A DNA stretch of 64,000 bases from Prochilodus magdalenae (GCA_024036415.1 JAMWET010001365.1:435501-499500); one strand, 5' to 3'. Positions 10,736 to 23,119 are shown, counted from the first letter of the stretch. The notes: a model not told the origin generated them from the sequence alone. A program made the numbers and translations.

Positions 10736-13700
10736 CTAACCGTACTCAAGCAAATACTCTGGGTATATCTGATTGGGGTTGAAGATGACAAATATTTTTG
10801 GGCACATTTCATCATCCACACAGCTGTCATGTATGTTCTCCTTTTGGTTGCCATCAGGTTTGCAGAAATCACGTCGTCCAAGTTTATATTTCCCAACAGT
10901 TACTCGGGCAAGGAACATTATTTGGAATGACGTGCGTCCATTGCTTGCCCGACTGCTGTACTTGTCTGCAAATGATGCATGTTTAGCAAAGTACGTCCCT
11001 AGAAAAGAAAAGCACCTCCTGAATAGTCTCATCTGAAAATATAGAGATAATGTAAAGATGTTCATAATGTGAAGAAAATGTTTCATACCCACCTTTACCG
11101 AAGACGTGTGCTCCCCTCATCTGGTCGGAGAGGTTGCAGTCAAAATTGTACAAGCATATGCCGTGCATGTTTTCTCTGCTTGTGCCATGAAACAGCATTT
11201 GTTCTTCAATCTCAGACTGACCTTTTATCCTCATCAGCTGTGTTCTTTTCCTAAAATGTAAGTCGACATGTCGTCCTCATTTTGTCCTCATTAATTATTC
11301 ATAGATGTAGAAACTATTTACTAAGTGAGATTTACGTACCTGCAGTATAACTCCCAGAGATCCACATTCTGTATTCTGTAAATGTTTCTAATGGGTTTCT
11401 GCAGTAAACCAATTTCTCGAACATATTTCTCCACCTCCTTGAACTCGTTCGTGTCCTGCTTCAGACAAAAATTCTGAAGGAAAACGGAGCAATATTTAAG
11501 TGGTTATTACAGTTAATAGTTTTTTGCACTTGTACCAGTGTTTTAGTTTTGTTTCTAGCCATCTGATGAGACCTTGTCCAGGGGTCTGTCTCACAAAGCA
11601 GAATTTATGGCTCAGCCAGCTAATTTCACCCTGGGTCTTTTGTCTCGTGATGATGAGTCACTTTTTTACAGGGTTATATCACCATAGCAATGTGTGCTGT
11701 AGGCCTAACTTTCTCCGGGGGAGGTCAAGTTTGGAATTTCAGAGCATATACAGCTCTTGGACCATGACACAAGTAACAAAACAATACTGCACAGATATTA
11801 AGAAACACAAACTCCACCTCTGTTACAGACCCCAGCACTTCTTTATGTGTTGAGTGGCCACAGAATACATGTCACAGCGTTACATAATGATGATGCAAAG
11901 TAAGGTAACTATTTTACTACAGTTAAAGGCAGTAATCAGATTACAGATATATTTGAAAAAACATATATATTGTATAATAATATATTGGGTTTGTATTACA
12001 TATAAACAAATGTAAATATTAACGTTTTATCATAATTCATCTTTATGAATGATTAAAGAACTTAAAAGTCTCAAGCATTAGAGTTTGCTTCATTTATAGG
12101 TACGATTACATTTATCCGTATTTTTTAAATGGCGTGTGTGAAAATGTAAAATAGGTCATTTGGTATTATTAGTACTAAAACAGTCAGCAGTCATATTTGT
12201 TCTGGTTTATAATAAGATTTAAAAATATATATTAAATAATCAGGCAAAAGAACTGATACTTCTGTAGAAACAACAGTGAGTTTGGTGATGTACCTTTGCC
12301 TACCTTTGAGCCACCAAACCAAAAAATGTTTATGGAAAGTTGGGAATTAGGATGATATTACTCCTTTACAGGTGGCCATTGGAAGTAGTAATCAGTAATT
12401 TATATCAGAATAAAATTGTATAGCAATTCTTTTAATGCGGTAGTTGTGGGGTCTCATATTAGCTGGCATTCTTGCCATAGGTTGATACTAGCTCAAACGG
12501 CAAAAACATATTTAGCTTAACAATTTGTCTTCTGGAAGTTCTCTTTTCCGGTTTGATAATGTTTTCTACACAATGCTCATCTTCTCTCTTGTCTTCTGTT
12601 TGAATCAGTAATAATTCACCTTTTCCAGTGAACTCCTGGGAAATTGGGGGAAGTTGGTATATTGTAAAGTCTCCCAGAGATGTCCTATGCTTTTTCTATA
12701 GTTACAGTTGCTGGGCTATGAATGATTTACTTGTTGAACCAGTGTGCTGCAGGGCCAGCTTGAAGCTGACCATTGCTGCATCTCTAGCTAGTTAGGTATA
12801 CCAAAAATTCCCAGCTAAACAATGACCTTTTCCTGAAATTGGATCTATCTTTGGACAGTGTAATTTCACAATATTTATTTTCAGAGACTCCCTAGAATTT
12901 CCATTTTGAGAAATTCAGGGTGACCAGAAGGAAGAACACTTCCTGTAGTATTTAATGAGTGGTTGGATCTACGTAGTGAAAGTGACCTTCTCCCCGCCCC
13001 CTCCCCTGTTGTAATCAGAAACTGTACCTGATATGGTTTCTTAAGGTCCATGATTTCCCAGTGAGCTGGTACAGAGGGAGCTTGGTCACCACATTTACAT
13101 CTGTTACACAAAACACACTTTCACTTTCATTTCATTGGAAGCTAGGGTTTCACTAGGTAAGCCAAGCTAATTTGAAGCCAAGCAAATGTAACATGAACAC
13201 AAAACTGACCTTAAAGTATGTTCAGTAGCAACAGAGCGTTTTATTTTTCTCGTCTTCCCTGTTGTTAAGTTGGTCTGTATATGGTCTGAGATATTTAGAG
13301 ATCAGAACAAACACAGCTGAGTTTATACAGCACAACTACCTACATGCACTTCTGTTTAGCCTGGCATAGTGTTAGCATTATCTTAAACGTTTAAAGATCA
13401 GAATCTATTAAAAATTATATTACCTGAGAAATTAATTCGAAAGTGGCCTGCTGCTGTCACAGTGTCCAAAACTCCTTGGGAGTTTTTGCAGTAATATCTC
13501 TCCAGCTCTGAGCTGGTGGGGGAGTTTAGTGGATCATCCTGCATGGAAGTAAAAAAAAAAAAAGCCTTGAGAGAACCACAGGCTGACAATGAACAGTTCA
13601 GAATAGAATTACATGTGTAACTGGGACAGTACCTCAATTCTGTGCCAAAAGCCACACTCTGCTTGATAAAACCAGTACCAAGGAATGTCTAGGTCCATAG

Positions 13701-13902
13701 GCAGAGACTCAAAATCATCCTGCATAGAGGTAAAACAGAGCTGAGGAAACAGCAGGCTGAAAATAAGCAGCTCAGAAGAGAACCACATGTGTAAACGGGA
13801 CAGTACCTTAGCTGTGTGTCGAATTCCACACTCTGCTTCATACAGCCAGTATGGAGTGTCAGATGTGTCCATAGGCTCAATTTCCAAATCCTTGTATTCC
13901 AT
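10736..13902 (-). CDS. parp11-like: PARP11-like mono-ADP-ribosyltransferase with duplicated WWE half-exon
   Basis: Predicted enzyme that moves one ADP-ribose from NAD+ to proteins. Coding exons in reading order: 13902-13807, 13719-13633, 13538-13424, 13285-13210, 13100-13028, 11473-11340, 11250-11093, 10998-10736. Phases join cleanly for 333 aa. WWE region: residues 10-32 and 40-61 are two versions of its first half (each YxAECG), and 62-100 is the second half. The second version keeps the Trp after the AECG motif (GFWH); the first has GIRH. Linker with NLTTGK at about 105. Catalytic domain: MLFHGTS with His215, GKGTYFA with Tyr249, and NQIYPEYLLEY with Ile324, the H-Y-I triad of PARP11 rather than H-Y-E. 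Compared with its neighbour, a loop of about 15 residues before MFLARV is missing. All exons after the duplication have the same phases as the paralogue at 15-21 kb, so the two arose by tandem gene duplication. Confidence 0.88.
11581..11700. mobile_element. Small DNA-transposon (MITE-like) fragment in PARP intron 5
   Basis: GTCTGTCTCACAAAGCAGAA matches in style the 'gttccacaaagcag' end seen at 21850, a common fish MITE type. The rest of this 1.55-kb intron (11474-13027) is AT-rich with nothing else identifiable. Confidence 0.35.
13539..13902 (-). repeat. Tandem duplication of exon plus intron (WWE first half)
   Basis: Exon 1 with intron 1 (13902-13720) and exon 2 with intron 2 (13719-13539) are two copies of one unit of about 180 bp. 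Similarity continues into the introns: both begin right after the exon with GTACTGTCCC, pass a CACATGTGTAA-type block and a 'cagcctg' block, and end in TGCAG followed by GATGAT. Exon homology could be constrained, but intron homology shows a real segmental duplication. Confidence 0.85.
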
Positions 13903-15226
13903 ATTAGTAAACGTGACAGCAGTTAAATAACAGCAATATTTACTGTACAGTACGAGATCAATGAAGACTTCATCTCACTGTCACTCCTCATAAACTTGGC
14001 AAAAGTTAGACCCGGCACAGGTGGAAACAAACGACTGGCACTCCTACTTTGACATCATGTGCTTGCGTAATGGGTGTGCCCTTGGCAACCACTTCCTAGT
14101 GGAGTATACACATTAGCTGAGATTAAGGACATTTACAGTTTGTGCAAGTGAGCCATTAATGTTATAGATGTGTCCAAGTAAATTTTTCTCCATATAAGAA
14201 CAAACACATATAGGACCTTTATGACTAAACAAGTGAATTAATTTGATTAAACTTCATTTGCACATGAAGAAAATATATAAATATATATAAACACAATTTC
14301 TGCCAAGCAGTAACTGTGTTAATGTAATGTATTTAATTCATGTGGAAATGGTATTCTCATTCAGAATCAGTCAACGTACTACTGTTTCCCATGAGGGCAC
14401 ACTGAAACACCATCTGAAATTAACCCCCATTTCTCATTTCTTTCATAGACAATAAATTTCTCTAATGTACACATGTATATACAGACCATACAGGGTAAAT
14501 CATTATACACAGTATTTTACACATGTGAATGCATGCTGACGTGTGCAATGTGGTTTTTGAAATTGCATTTAAAGACCGATCACTGGCCATTAACAGGTTT
14601 TCTGTTTTGGTTAAAGAAATCAATCATTTTCTAACCTGTTCCCAACAACTCTGGTGGAGTCCATACATTTGATGCTAAAACCACCTACAGTAAAGCACAT
14701 GGTGAGTCAAGTACAGTAATTACTAAAGGATTTGCTGTTGACTAGTGTAAAGTCAGAGATGGTCAGATGGAGGGTGGTATTCCTTTTGAAATACATGGGA
14801 AATGACAGGGGACCGTAGCAAATGTCTTGTGATCTACAGGACTACTTGACATGAGGTAGAATTACGGCGAGGTAGATCAATGGAATAAATCAATTATCCA
14901 AAAAAGAAGACAACACAATTTGGCATATACACGGAGCGAATGGACAGGAGCTTCGTATACGCATACTGGACATACTAGGACACACTAGACAGTCTATGCA
15001 TTTCCAGTCCACTGCCCGATTATGCCGTTTACATCGAAGGCACGCCATGACTAGCGCCATGTCCGCAGAAAGCACCTTCACTTTGGCACTGTTTCGCAGG
15101 AAAGGCATGGCTATTCAGGTCAGGACCCCGCACAACATCCTAATTCAGCATGTTTAATGGAACCAACCATTCCTACATTGTCATTAAATAAGACTAGAAA
15201 ACTAACACCTTTGTCTTTCTTTGACG
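13903..15226. other. Spacer between the two PARP genes
   Basis: This is the presumed 5' region of the 333-aa PARP gene. CpGs are sparse except at 14040-14110 and 15000-15100. A 72-codon minus-strand frame at 14890-15108 (with a CLRCKRH...CIDCLVC cysteine pattern) sits in the CpG-richer part. I cannot tie it to a family and do not call it a gene. Confidence 0.4.
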
Positions 15227-18200
15227 TCAGTAAAACTCGATAAGGTACTCGGGGTAGATCTGGTTGCTGTCGAAAATCACAAAGATCTTGGGGTTGACCA
15301 TGTCGTCCACGCAGCTGTCAAAGAAGTTGGCGATGCTCAAGTCTTTGGAGGGCGGCCGGCAGAAGTGAGGGTGACCCACTGTGAATTCCCCCACCAGGAC
15401 CCGCGCGAGGAACATGCATTTGTAAGGCGGCTCGCTTTGGAAGATGGGTGGAGCCAGGCCGTGTCTCTGCAGGGTGAAGTTATGCTTGCTGGTCGAGTGG
15501 CAGAACTTGCTGGAGTACTTGGCATCACGTGCGAAATAGCTTCCTGTGGAGAAACAAAGCACACACTCAGTATCAGACACAGCTGAATGCAAAGTTTGAA
15601 TAGTTACACGTTAACTATAAGCAACTATAAGCAAAAGACAGAAAACACAAAATATGAACTCTGCCATGCCTTTTGCATAAGGCACATTTTACATGCCCCC
15701 CCTCCCCAATATGTTGTTTGTTGTGAATTACAGTGCACTAACTGTAGAAGCTGTGTACCTGTTTCCACTAACATGTAATTGGAGCCATATTATAATAAAG
15801 CAAAAGGCCTCAATTTCCAATCAAGTGTTTCAGACAGCTGAGAAAAGTATATTTTGTGGGACAAAGTTTCTCCTTCTAACATGTACTTTAATCTTTATAA
15901 TGTTGTGTTTACATAACATATTATACAACAGCACAAGGCAAAGGGGAAAACCAGAAAAAGCATAACAGGTTCCCTTTTACAGTAGTAAGATGTTCCATGT
16001 ATAGTACATTTAATATTTGTTATATAAGCATATTATTTTGGGGTAGTTGTGGTGGGGTTGGGGTGTGTTGGGCAGTAAACACTAGATAACAATAAAACAG
16101 ACACAACTAAACACAAATATAATAAGACAATAAAAATAGTTTGATTAGAAGAATCCAGAAACCCAGTTTGGCTTCTGACAAAGGAACTAGGTTTTGGATG
16201 GTAACTATATATACTGGACTTCCTCAAAGAGAGCTTTGGCAACACACTTGCACACATCAAATCACAATGTAATCTTCATTTGTTTATTGTGGGGTTTTTT
16301 TTTACTCTTTTTTAAGTGTATTTTAACAAATAACCGTTTATTGCTCAGGCATTTTCTCATTTTAGATTTCATGATGTACTGAATTATTTTCTATATATCG
16401 TGATTAAACTAATGTCAGGGCAGCAATTTACAGACATAACAACCTGTGTAGTGCAAATGAAATTAAAAAGATCTGCATTATAAACACTAAAGTATGAGAA
16501 TGAGCTACTTACATAATCAGTACTGTGTATAAAATTTAAAAGTTTTTCAGGTACTAACTAAACTAATACAAGTATGTGAGTTTCAAAAACTTTCACTTCA
16601 TTTCATTTCAATACCCAAATTGTTAAGTCTTATCAGAATCCATGAGTCAAAAAGTATACCTGTACCAAATCTAGACGGCTGACTAACTATTTCAATTACA
16701 ATCTGCAGCAGTTCTTGGTTAGTCGGGAAATATACTCACACTTCACACTCATTTCAGGTTTAAGCCACACTCACTTTTGGTTAGTAATTTAAAAAGGTTT
16801 TGGAAAACATATCTTTTAGGAATCTGTATTTAATCAGAAATTTGGCAAACTCTCTGGTGGAATTGTATGCAACATGTGGAAAACCTCTGGGTAGCATTGG
16901 TTATGCTACAGAAACCCCACAAGCAGATCAATCTGATATTTGCAAGCGGGTAAGAGTGTTAAATTCAGTAAAGTTCTAACTAAGTTTTAGTCTACAGATC
17001 ATGTGAACTGTCAACTACTGGCTTTATATCCTAATCAGCATAATGATGATTTTATATTCGAGAACTAAACTTTATTTTGAGCCTGTATACTAAACTCTTG
17101 TGAGAACACACACACGCTTTATTTCCTCCTGACTCAGCAATTCTGCTTCTTTACATTTAAACAAAATAAGTCTTGCAAAATCGCACATAGTGCTGTCTTG
17201 GGTTATAATAGGTGTGGTATACTCCTGTGCAGAAAAAATAAGCCAAGCACAAGGAACTGTGGTTTGCTCTGAATGTTCTGGTTGGTGAGAGTCCAAATTT
17301 TAACCTTAAAGGGGAATATTTTGTCTCACATTAAACACACACTTCATGTTTTTTAGCCGTTTAAAGCATCAGTGCTGAGTGGAACAATACTGACTTTTCT
17401 TTCTGTAAACTTCACTATTGAAAGAAATGAAAGGGAAAAGCTTCCTATACTAAGCTAACTGTATCTGATAGTTTTATGAATTGTTAAGACTATTAAAAGC
17501 TTAATTCAAGATTCAAGATTCAAGATTCTTAATTTCATGACATTTAGGGCTTGGCCTATTTTTTTTTGCATGGGACTGTACATGGTGTCATTAATTATCT
17601 TTGTGGAACAACACAGAAAGACTGGACCTTTGCCGTAGACGTCACCATGGCTTCCTGTAAGCCTCCAGTCAAAGTTGTATGTGCATATGGCCTGGATGTT
17701 ACTGTGACCCGTCCCATGAAACAGCATCCTCTCGTCAATGTCTATTACACGTTTTATCTTCCTCAACTGAGCCTTTTTCCTTTAGCAAGATAAAAAGGAC
17801 AAAAACATGGTTGGACCTGAATAGTTAATGTATAATAACATAATAATAGATATTTCTTAACACCAGCTCTAAAATAGACATTAAAAACTGCAAATGATCT
17901 GTACTGTTTTAAACGCACACTTTTGCACATTGTACGATCTCACACAGATCAGCACAGTTTCTACATTTGGTGTGACAGCTCAGTTCAAACCTAATTACAG
18001 TGCTGCTTGTAAGTTTGTGAACCTTTTAGCATTATGTGAATTTCTGAATAGGTTTGACCAAAGGTGAGATCAGATCTTAATTTAAGTCATAACAACAATA
18101 ACAACAAGAATAAAGAGACGCCTATATATCCACTCAGCGCACAAATATGTAGGAAAATTACCACCACAGATACCTTTTCCCGGAGAGATCATTCAATAAA

Positions 18201-20876
18201 AATGACTCCAACACTAAGGCGTGTAATATTCTGAGACATCACAAAGAACCCCAGGGTAACATCTAATGATCTGCAGGTCTCTCTTACACTGGCTAATGTT
18301 AGTATTTGAAGGGCCAGGCAATCAGGCAAACACTGAACAAGAACAGTATGTATAGAAAGACAAAAAGGAGAAAGCCACTGTTCTACAAGACTAGCAGAAC
18401 TTCACTGCCTGTTTCACCTAGATGAAACAGAGGACTATTAAAATAATATGGACAGATAAGACTCAAAAAGTTTTTATGGCTTAAAAGGGAAATAGAACTT
18501 TTGGTGACAACAAACACTGCAGTCCAGCATAGAGCCTTATCCCAACTGCAAAACACAGTGTTGGCAGTATCACTGCCATCATTTGATGGAGCACTGACGT
18601 CTCGCTCATATTAAGAAATTTTACAGAGGAATATTAGGACATCCATCTGCTAACTGATCCATAACAGAGGACGTGTCCTGCAAAAGGACAATGACGCTAA
18701 AACACCAGTTATGTTACACAAAATGGCTGAAGCAGAAGCAATGGTGCATTTTAGAATGGCAGAGGTCCTGACCTTAATCCAAATGAAATGTTGTGCCAAG
18801 ACCTAAGACATGCTGTTAGTGCAAGAAATTCCACAAATATAACAGAATTGAAGCAGTTATGTAAGGAGGAATGGGCCGAGACTCCTGCAAGTCACAGTGC
18901 AAGGCAGATTAGCAGTGGAACGATTCGGTGAAAGAAAGGCTGTTGAATGGGCTTACACTTAAAAGCCACTTTAATGTTGGACCACTTTGTATCAAAATGA
19001 ATGTAAAACTATATTACTGCTGGTGTTATTTATTTTATTTGGCTCTCTATATTTATTGATATGACTTAAATAAAGATCTGATAATATTTTAGAGAGCTAT
19101 TATGTAAATTCACATAATGCTAAACAGTCTTCTAAGCAGCACTACACATTCAGTTTCACTCTCAGACATGATATAATTAGACTGAAGATAGAATAGAGCC
19201 GTAAAGCTGTAAATAAAATAAATGTTTCTACTAAGTTAATGTACTCATGCCATTTGACAGCTATAGTAAATGTATACAGTGTTTCTCAACCCTGCTCCTG
19301 GAGGCTACCTGCCCTGCACATTGTAGTGCTTTTCCTTACACCTTATTCAACTTTATCATTCACTTTACAACTTCTTTACAAGCTCTTTTAGAGTTGCAGG
19401 GGGGTGTTATAGCAGGGAATCACTAAAATGTTAAGGGCAGTGTGTCCTCAGGACCAGGACTGATAAACACTGTTGTACACTCTTGCTGTCTTTCTGACCT
19501 ACCCCAAATGGTATTGATAAGAAGCTTTAGATGTTAATTTCAGCACTCTGTCAGTTATACATAAAAATCGGACAGGTCAGTATTAGTAAATGCAAAAGAA
19601 AGAGAGGTGGGAGTAAATCAAACTGAAAAGAGCTAAATCAGTTTCTAATTGTTTTAAAGCACATGCCTTCAACAAAAGAGTTATAAAGTCTCAAAACATT
19701 TGAAATGCTTGTTTCTACCAATCGCTACTATTCTCTATACAAAACAGAAAGAGGTACAGGACTCATGCTGAGGTGTTCTGCTGAATCTGCTGAGGTAAGT
19801 AGAAGCTGAGCACCTGCAGAAAAACTCCCATAGGTCCAGATTCTGTATTCTCTGGATGGATCTGATTGGCTGGTTCATGGTCCTCTCATATAGTCGAGCC
19901 ACTTCTTTATACTCGAAAGTGTCTCTGCACAGTGGGATGAGCTAATGAACACAGGAAAAGAAAGGTCACAAAAGAAACTTGGTGGAAACAGATATTAATG
20001 TTAAGTTAGCATATTTTATGTTCACATGCTTATACTGAAATGCATGATATTATTCTTGATTCAAATGCCAATCTCACTGCCACATTAGTACATATATTTC
20101 AAATTCAGCATACAATTGTAAAGGGTTATAGGCTTTTATACCTGATAGGGCTCATCAGTGTTAACCCTTTCCCAGTGGCAGGGGACAGGCAGAGCCAAAT
20201 TATCACAGATGAACCTTTGTACAAATAAAAAAAAATACATATATTAGTGTGACTATTATGTTTACATGATGTGATAGAAACGCTCCACATGCATAAATGA
20301 ATTACCTAAATCCAGTGGCAGACTGTAAGGCCCTTTTTATTGGTCTCTGCTTTCCAGTTGTAAGGTTGATTTGTTTCATAACTACAAAATTAGAGTCACA
20401 AAAGACATGTAAGATCAAAAAAGATCAAGAAATGTCCCAGATTAAAAAAAAGATCCTTACTGTGTAGTGATCCCACCTGAAAAGTCTAATCTATAGGTAT
20501 ATTTAGGTGTGTAGAAATCCATGGAGCCGTGCTGATTCCTGTTGTAGTTCTGCTCGATCTGATCGCTGGTCACTGAGCACCCTGCACTGGGATCAATCTG
20601 CAGAGAGCACAAATGTGCAGCTGCCAAAACAGTTGAGCATGTAAATGTGTTTGATGAGTGTTTAATCTGCAAACATGGAAGACTAAAGCTGAGCAAGGAG
20701 CAACCACGTACTTCAAACATATGCCACACTCCACACTCCGCCAGATAGAACCAGTGCCAGTTGGGCTCTGACGTGTCCATCTCCTCCTCACAGGACTCTT
20801 CCTCGGGGCTCTTGGGGCCAAAGATGGCATTCTCCACATGCTGCTGGACACACTTGTCGTTTGCAGAGCAATGCAT
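15227..20876 (-). CDS. parp11: Protein mono-ADP-ribosyltransferase PARP11
   Basis: Mono-ADP-ribosyltransferase. The human enzyme sits at the nuclear envelope/cytoplasm and has been tied to interferon signalling. Coding exons in reading order: 20876-20712, 20597-20477, 20381-20306, 20214-20142, 19941-19814, 17779-17628, 15543-15227; phases fit, 343 aa (human about 330-340). An acidic N-terminus precedes the WWE domain (residues 36-96, NWHWFYLAECGVWHMFE), which in this family binds iso-ADP-ribose. Then come NLTTGKQRPIKR (about 100-113), IQNLDLWEFFCR (177-188), MLFHGTG with catalytic His209, GKGSYFARD with Tyr241, and NQIYPEYLIEF with Ile334: the H-Y-I triad of mono-transferases. The ATG lies exactly at an exon start after TCCGTAG, so a non-coding first exon is expected upstream, probably near 22.46 kb. 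Intact and close to canonical PARP11. Confidence 0.92.
17275..17415. repeat. Dispersed repeat B, copy 1
   Basis: This segment in parp11 intron 6 (TTCTGGTTGGTGAGAGTCCA, then a 'ttaaacacacact' block and a 'gccgtttaaagcatcag' block) matches 60747-60895 in the same order and orientation with moderate divergence. Confidence 0.6.
17998..19144. mobile_element. Degenerate Tc1 transposon in parp11 intron 5
   Basis: The left end CAGTGCTGCTTGTAAGTTTG, then CCTTTTAGCATTATGTGAAT, is mirrored by the right end (TTCACATAATGCTAAACAGT, then AAGCAGCAC), next to TA. The interior still shows the 'aaaggacaatgac' block (second catalytic Asp of Tc1 transposases) and 'cctgaccttaatccaaa' (the DLNP block), but frames are broken throughout. 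It is old. Confidence 0.75.
19277..19472. mobile_element. Short MITE with GTTTCTCAACCCTG ends
   Basis: CAGTGTTTCTCAACCCTGCT at the left is inverted at the right (GGACCAGGACTGATAAACAC, then TG). The element is 196 bp with no coding capacity. A relative lies at 32516-32698. Confidence 0.7.
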
Positions 20877-21035
20877 CTACGGAAAAGCCATGGAAGTTAG
20901 AACGCATTGACCTTAGCATAGCAGTTGGAGTGGGCCAGGCTTTTGACAAGTACTGAAACATGTTTGGTACTTTTATACTAATCTGACAAAAATAAAAGTA
21001 GCATGTCACCTACTTTTCAAACTACCAGTCATATC

Positions 21036-21186
21036 CAGCTGTATGCAAAAGTTAATAAAAGTTTCTAAGTCAAAATAAGTAAGGACCAAACTCAAATGTG
21101 GTATTGTGACAAAATTTAAATGTATTTGAAGTTTTACTTAGAAAACATTTTCATCAGGGGTGCTCAAACATTTGCATACTACTGCA
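21036..21186. mobile_element. Short MITE with CAGCTGTATGCAAAAG ends
   Basis: CAGCTGTATGCAAAAGTT at the left is partly mirrored by AACATTTGCATACTACTGC at the right. About 150 bp, non-coding, upstream of parp11 exon 1. Confidence 0.5.
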
Positions 21187-21842
21187 GTTGGTTGTACATG
21201 GTGTGCAACAACAGTTGGAACTGACAAAGACTGAAAGGTGCCTGGTACCATTTCATCAATCTGACCATAACAAATAACAGCATAGCAACTACTACTGACA
21301 CTTTTTTCACTATTTTACTCTCTAGCCTGGAATGATGGTGAATCTCCATTACATACTGGCACACAAGCAGAAGTACTCACATGCACATACGTCATACACA
21401 GAGCTATCAACAAGATGCTACACGTTCAGGTCAGAAACCTTTTGGGATTGTTTTGGGAAGTATGTGTAGTAGAATGATCTAACCACTGTAGACAACAGTG
21501 AAGAATGTTTGGGAAGCAGTTCCTATAAACTATTTAAACTATTTTTTAAAAAGTATGATACACATTCCTCACCACTGAGCAGGTCTTCTCCACACGTGAC
21601 CCTATGTAGCCCATTAAGATCACACCAGGTTTACAGTCATGAATTAATTTAACTGAATGAACTGTGTGACATGTTATAGTCTTGCTAGAATATTAGTCAT
21701 ATGTTGTAGCATTTCTCCAATAAGAGAACGGACATGATAAACGCATCATAAACTGTTGCTAGACATATATGCATGCTAGTAATTCATTTTGAGTGCTAGT
21801 TTAATTTTATCCATGATCTGGGTATTTCCATGTCTTGGAAAG

Positions 21843-21980
21843 TGGGGTTGTTCCACAAAGCAGCCCACAGTCAAGTCTGTCCAACAGGAAAAGACATGGG
21901 GGGGCGAACACTCCTACTGGGCAGTCATCATTTTAGGCTGAGGTTAACTGAGAAATCCTGCTATGTGGGATACCCCAACA
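21843..21980. mobile_element. Short MITE with TTCCACAAAGCAG ends
   Basis: GGGGTTGTTCCACAAAGCAG on the left is mirrored by CCTGCTATGTGGGATACCCC on the right. Non-coding; it shares its style with the fragment at 11581. Confidence 0.55.
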
Positions 21981-22439
21981 GTGGACCTAAAGTAAGATAT
22001 GTGATGACAGCACATCTGAATAACAGACATAATAAATCATTCTTTTACATTCAATGTTTCACTGCAATAGAGTCCCTGTAGTGATACCTCCGTCCCTTTA
22101 GCTTTGGAACAATCACAAAAAGAGCAAAGAGTGTCCTCTCACTGAGGGGAAGGAGTTTGGTTGGGCGTGATGTTCATCTACTAGAATAGGACTCAGTATG
22201 CTACTGGAGCCTGTTTGTTTATGTAGTCACTCTCACTGGGGTTCATCCAGAGACACAGAGAGACAGAGACTAAGGTTACTCCCTCATGGGAGCACGGCTC
22301 AGTGGACATGACTAAAAGAGGATTTATCCAGCAAAACAGTGCATACTTTTTAAAAGCCAATACATTAAGTCTGTTCTTTAGTAGCACTATCACCACATTT
22401 AGGTTCACGGGTGACTAAATCTCTTACCGTTCAGCGTCT

Positions 22440-22870
22440 AACTGAATATATTCTCATACCCTCGATGACGTGCGGTTATTGGGAATCAATGCTTGCACAT
22501 TTGGCTTCCTATCAGCGCTCTGAGCAGTTAAGTTAATGCATTGTGCTGTGAATTAAGTTACACTACATTATCTTACATTTTACCTTGTTCGAGATGCGGT
22601 TTCGTCCCTCTTGGCAGGACTGATTCAGTCTATTATTTATCGAAGCACGACCACAGCTGGCCTTATTTTAAACGCGTTAAAGCCCCGTTGCTGTCGTTAT
22701 CAATATTATCGCCATTGTTATTTTTTGAGCTCGGCTTTTTTCTGCACTCCTTGTTATTGTTTATCTGCCGTTTCCGCATACGTCACACCGACGTAACGGC
22801 GCCAGGACGTATTGCAACGAGACACAGATGATTCATGCGAGTTCAGTAGAAAAGGAAAGTGAAGAAGTCC
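22440..22870 (-). promoter_or_regulatory. Candidate parp11 promoter, first exon and ISRE-like site
   Basis: A local CpG-rich block (GATGACGTGCGG, CACCGACGTAACGGCG) stands out from AT-rich flanks, about 1.6-2 kb upstream of the first coding exon. On the minus strand CATCGAGG is followed by a consensus-like donor GTATGA, so a non-coding exon could end at 22460. GAAAAGGAAAGTGAAG at 22849-22864 (plus strand) fits an interferon-response element (GAAANNGAAANNGAA). CRE-like TGACGT occurs at 22466 and nearby. This is inference from position and motifs. Confidence 0.4.
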
Positions 22871-23119
22871 GCCGGTTCAGGACCGCAGTGATTGTATCTA
22901 AGGATATTATTACACTTTCAAATATGTAATGTAAATACTGGAAAAGCCTCCATCATTAGCCTTGTGTACACGTTACAGATAAAACTAATTTACTTTACAT
23001 TTAACTTTTTTTCATGAATCATCCACCACAAAAAGCACCTAATTCCTATAGGGATTAATGAAATAACTGACTTATTGCATCATGCATTCATTTTCCTGGA
23101 GATAATGAGATGAAGAATA

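Noticed and set aside
10773..11036. Plus-strand frames over the left PARP gene
   Set aside because: Shadows of the minus-strand catalytic exons.
11500..11853. 117-codon plus-strand frame
   Set aside because: Lies in a PARP intron over a MITE-like fragment, with no family resemblance.
14890..15108. 72-codon minus-strand frame with several cysteines
   Set aside because: The spacing does not fit a known zinc-binding pattern and there is no supporting context; left as spacer.
15221..15586. 121-codon plus-strand frame
   Set aside because: It is the complement of the last parp11 exon, whose minus-strand reading has clear PARP motifs.
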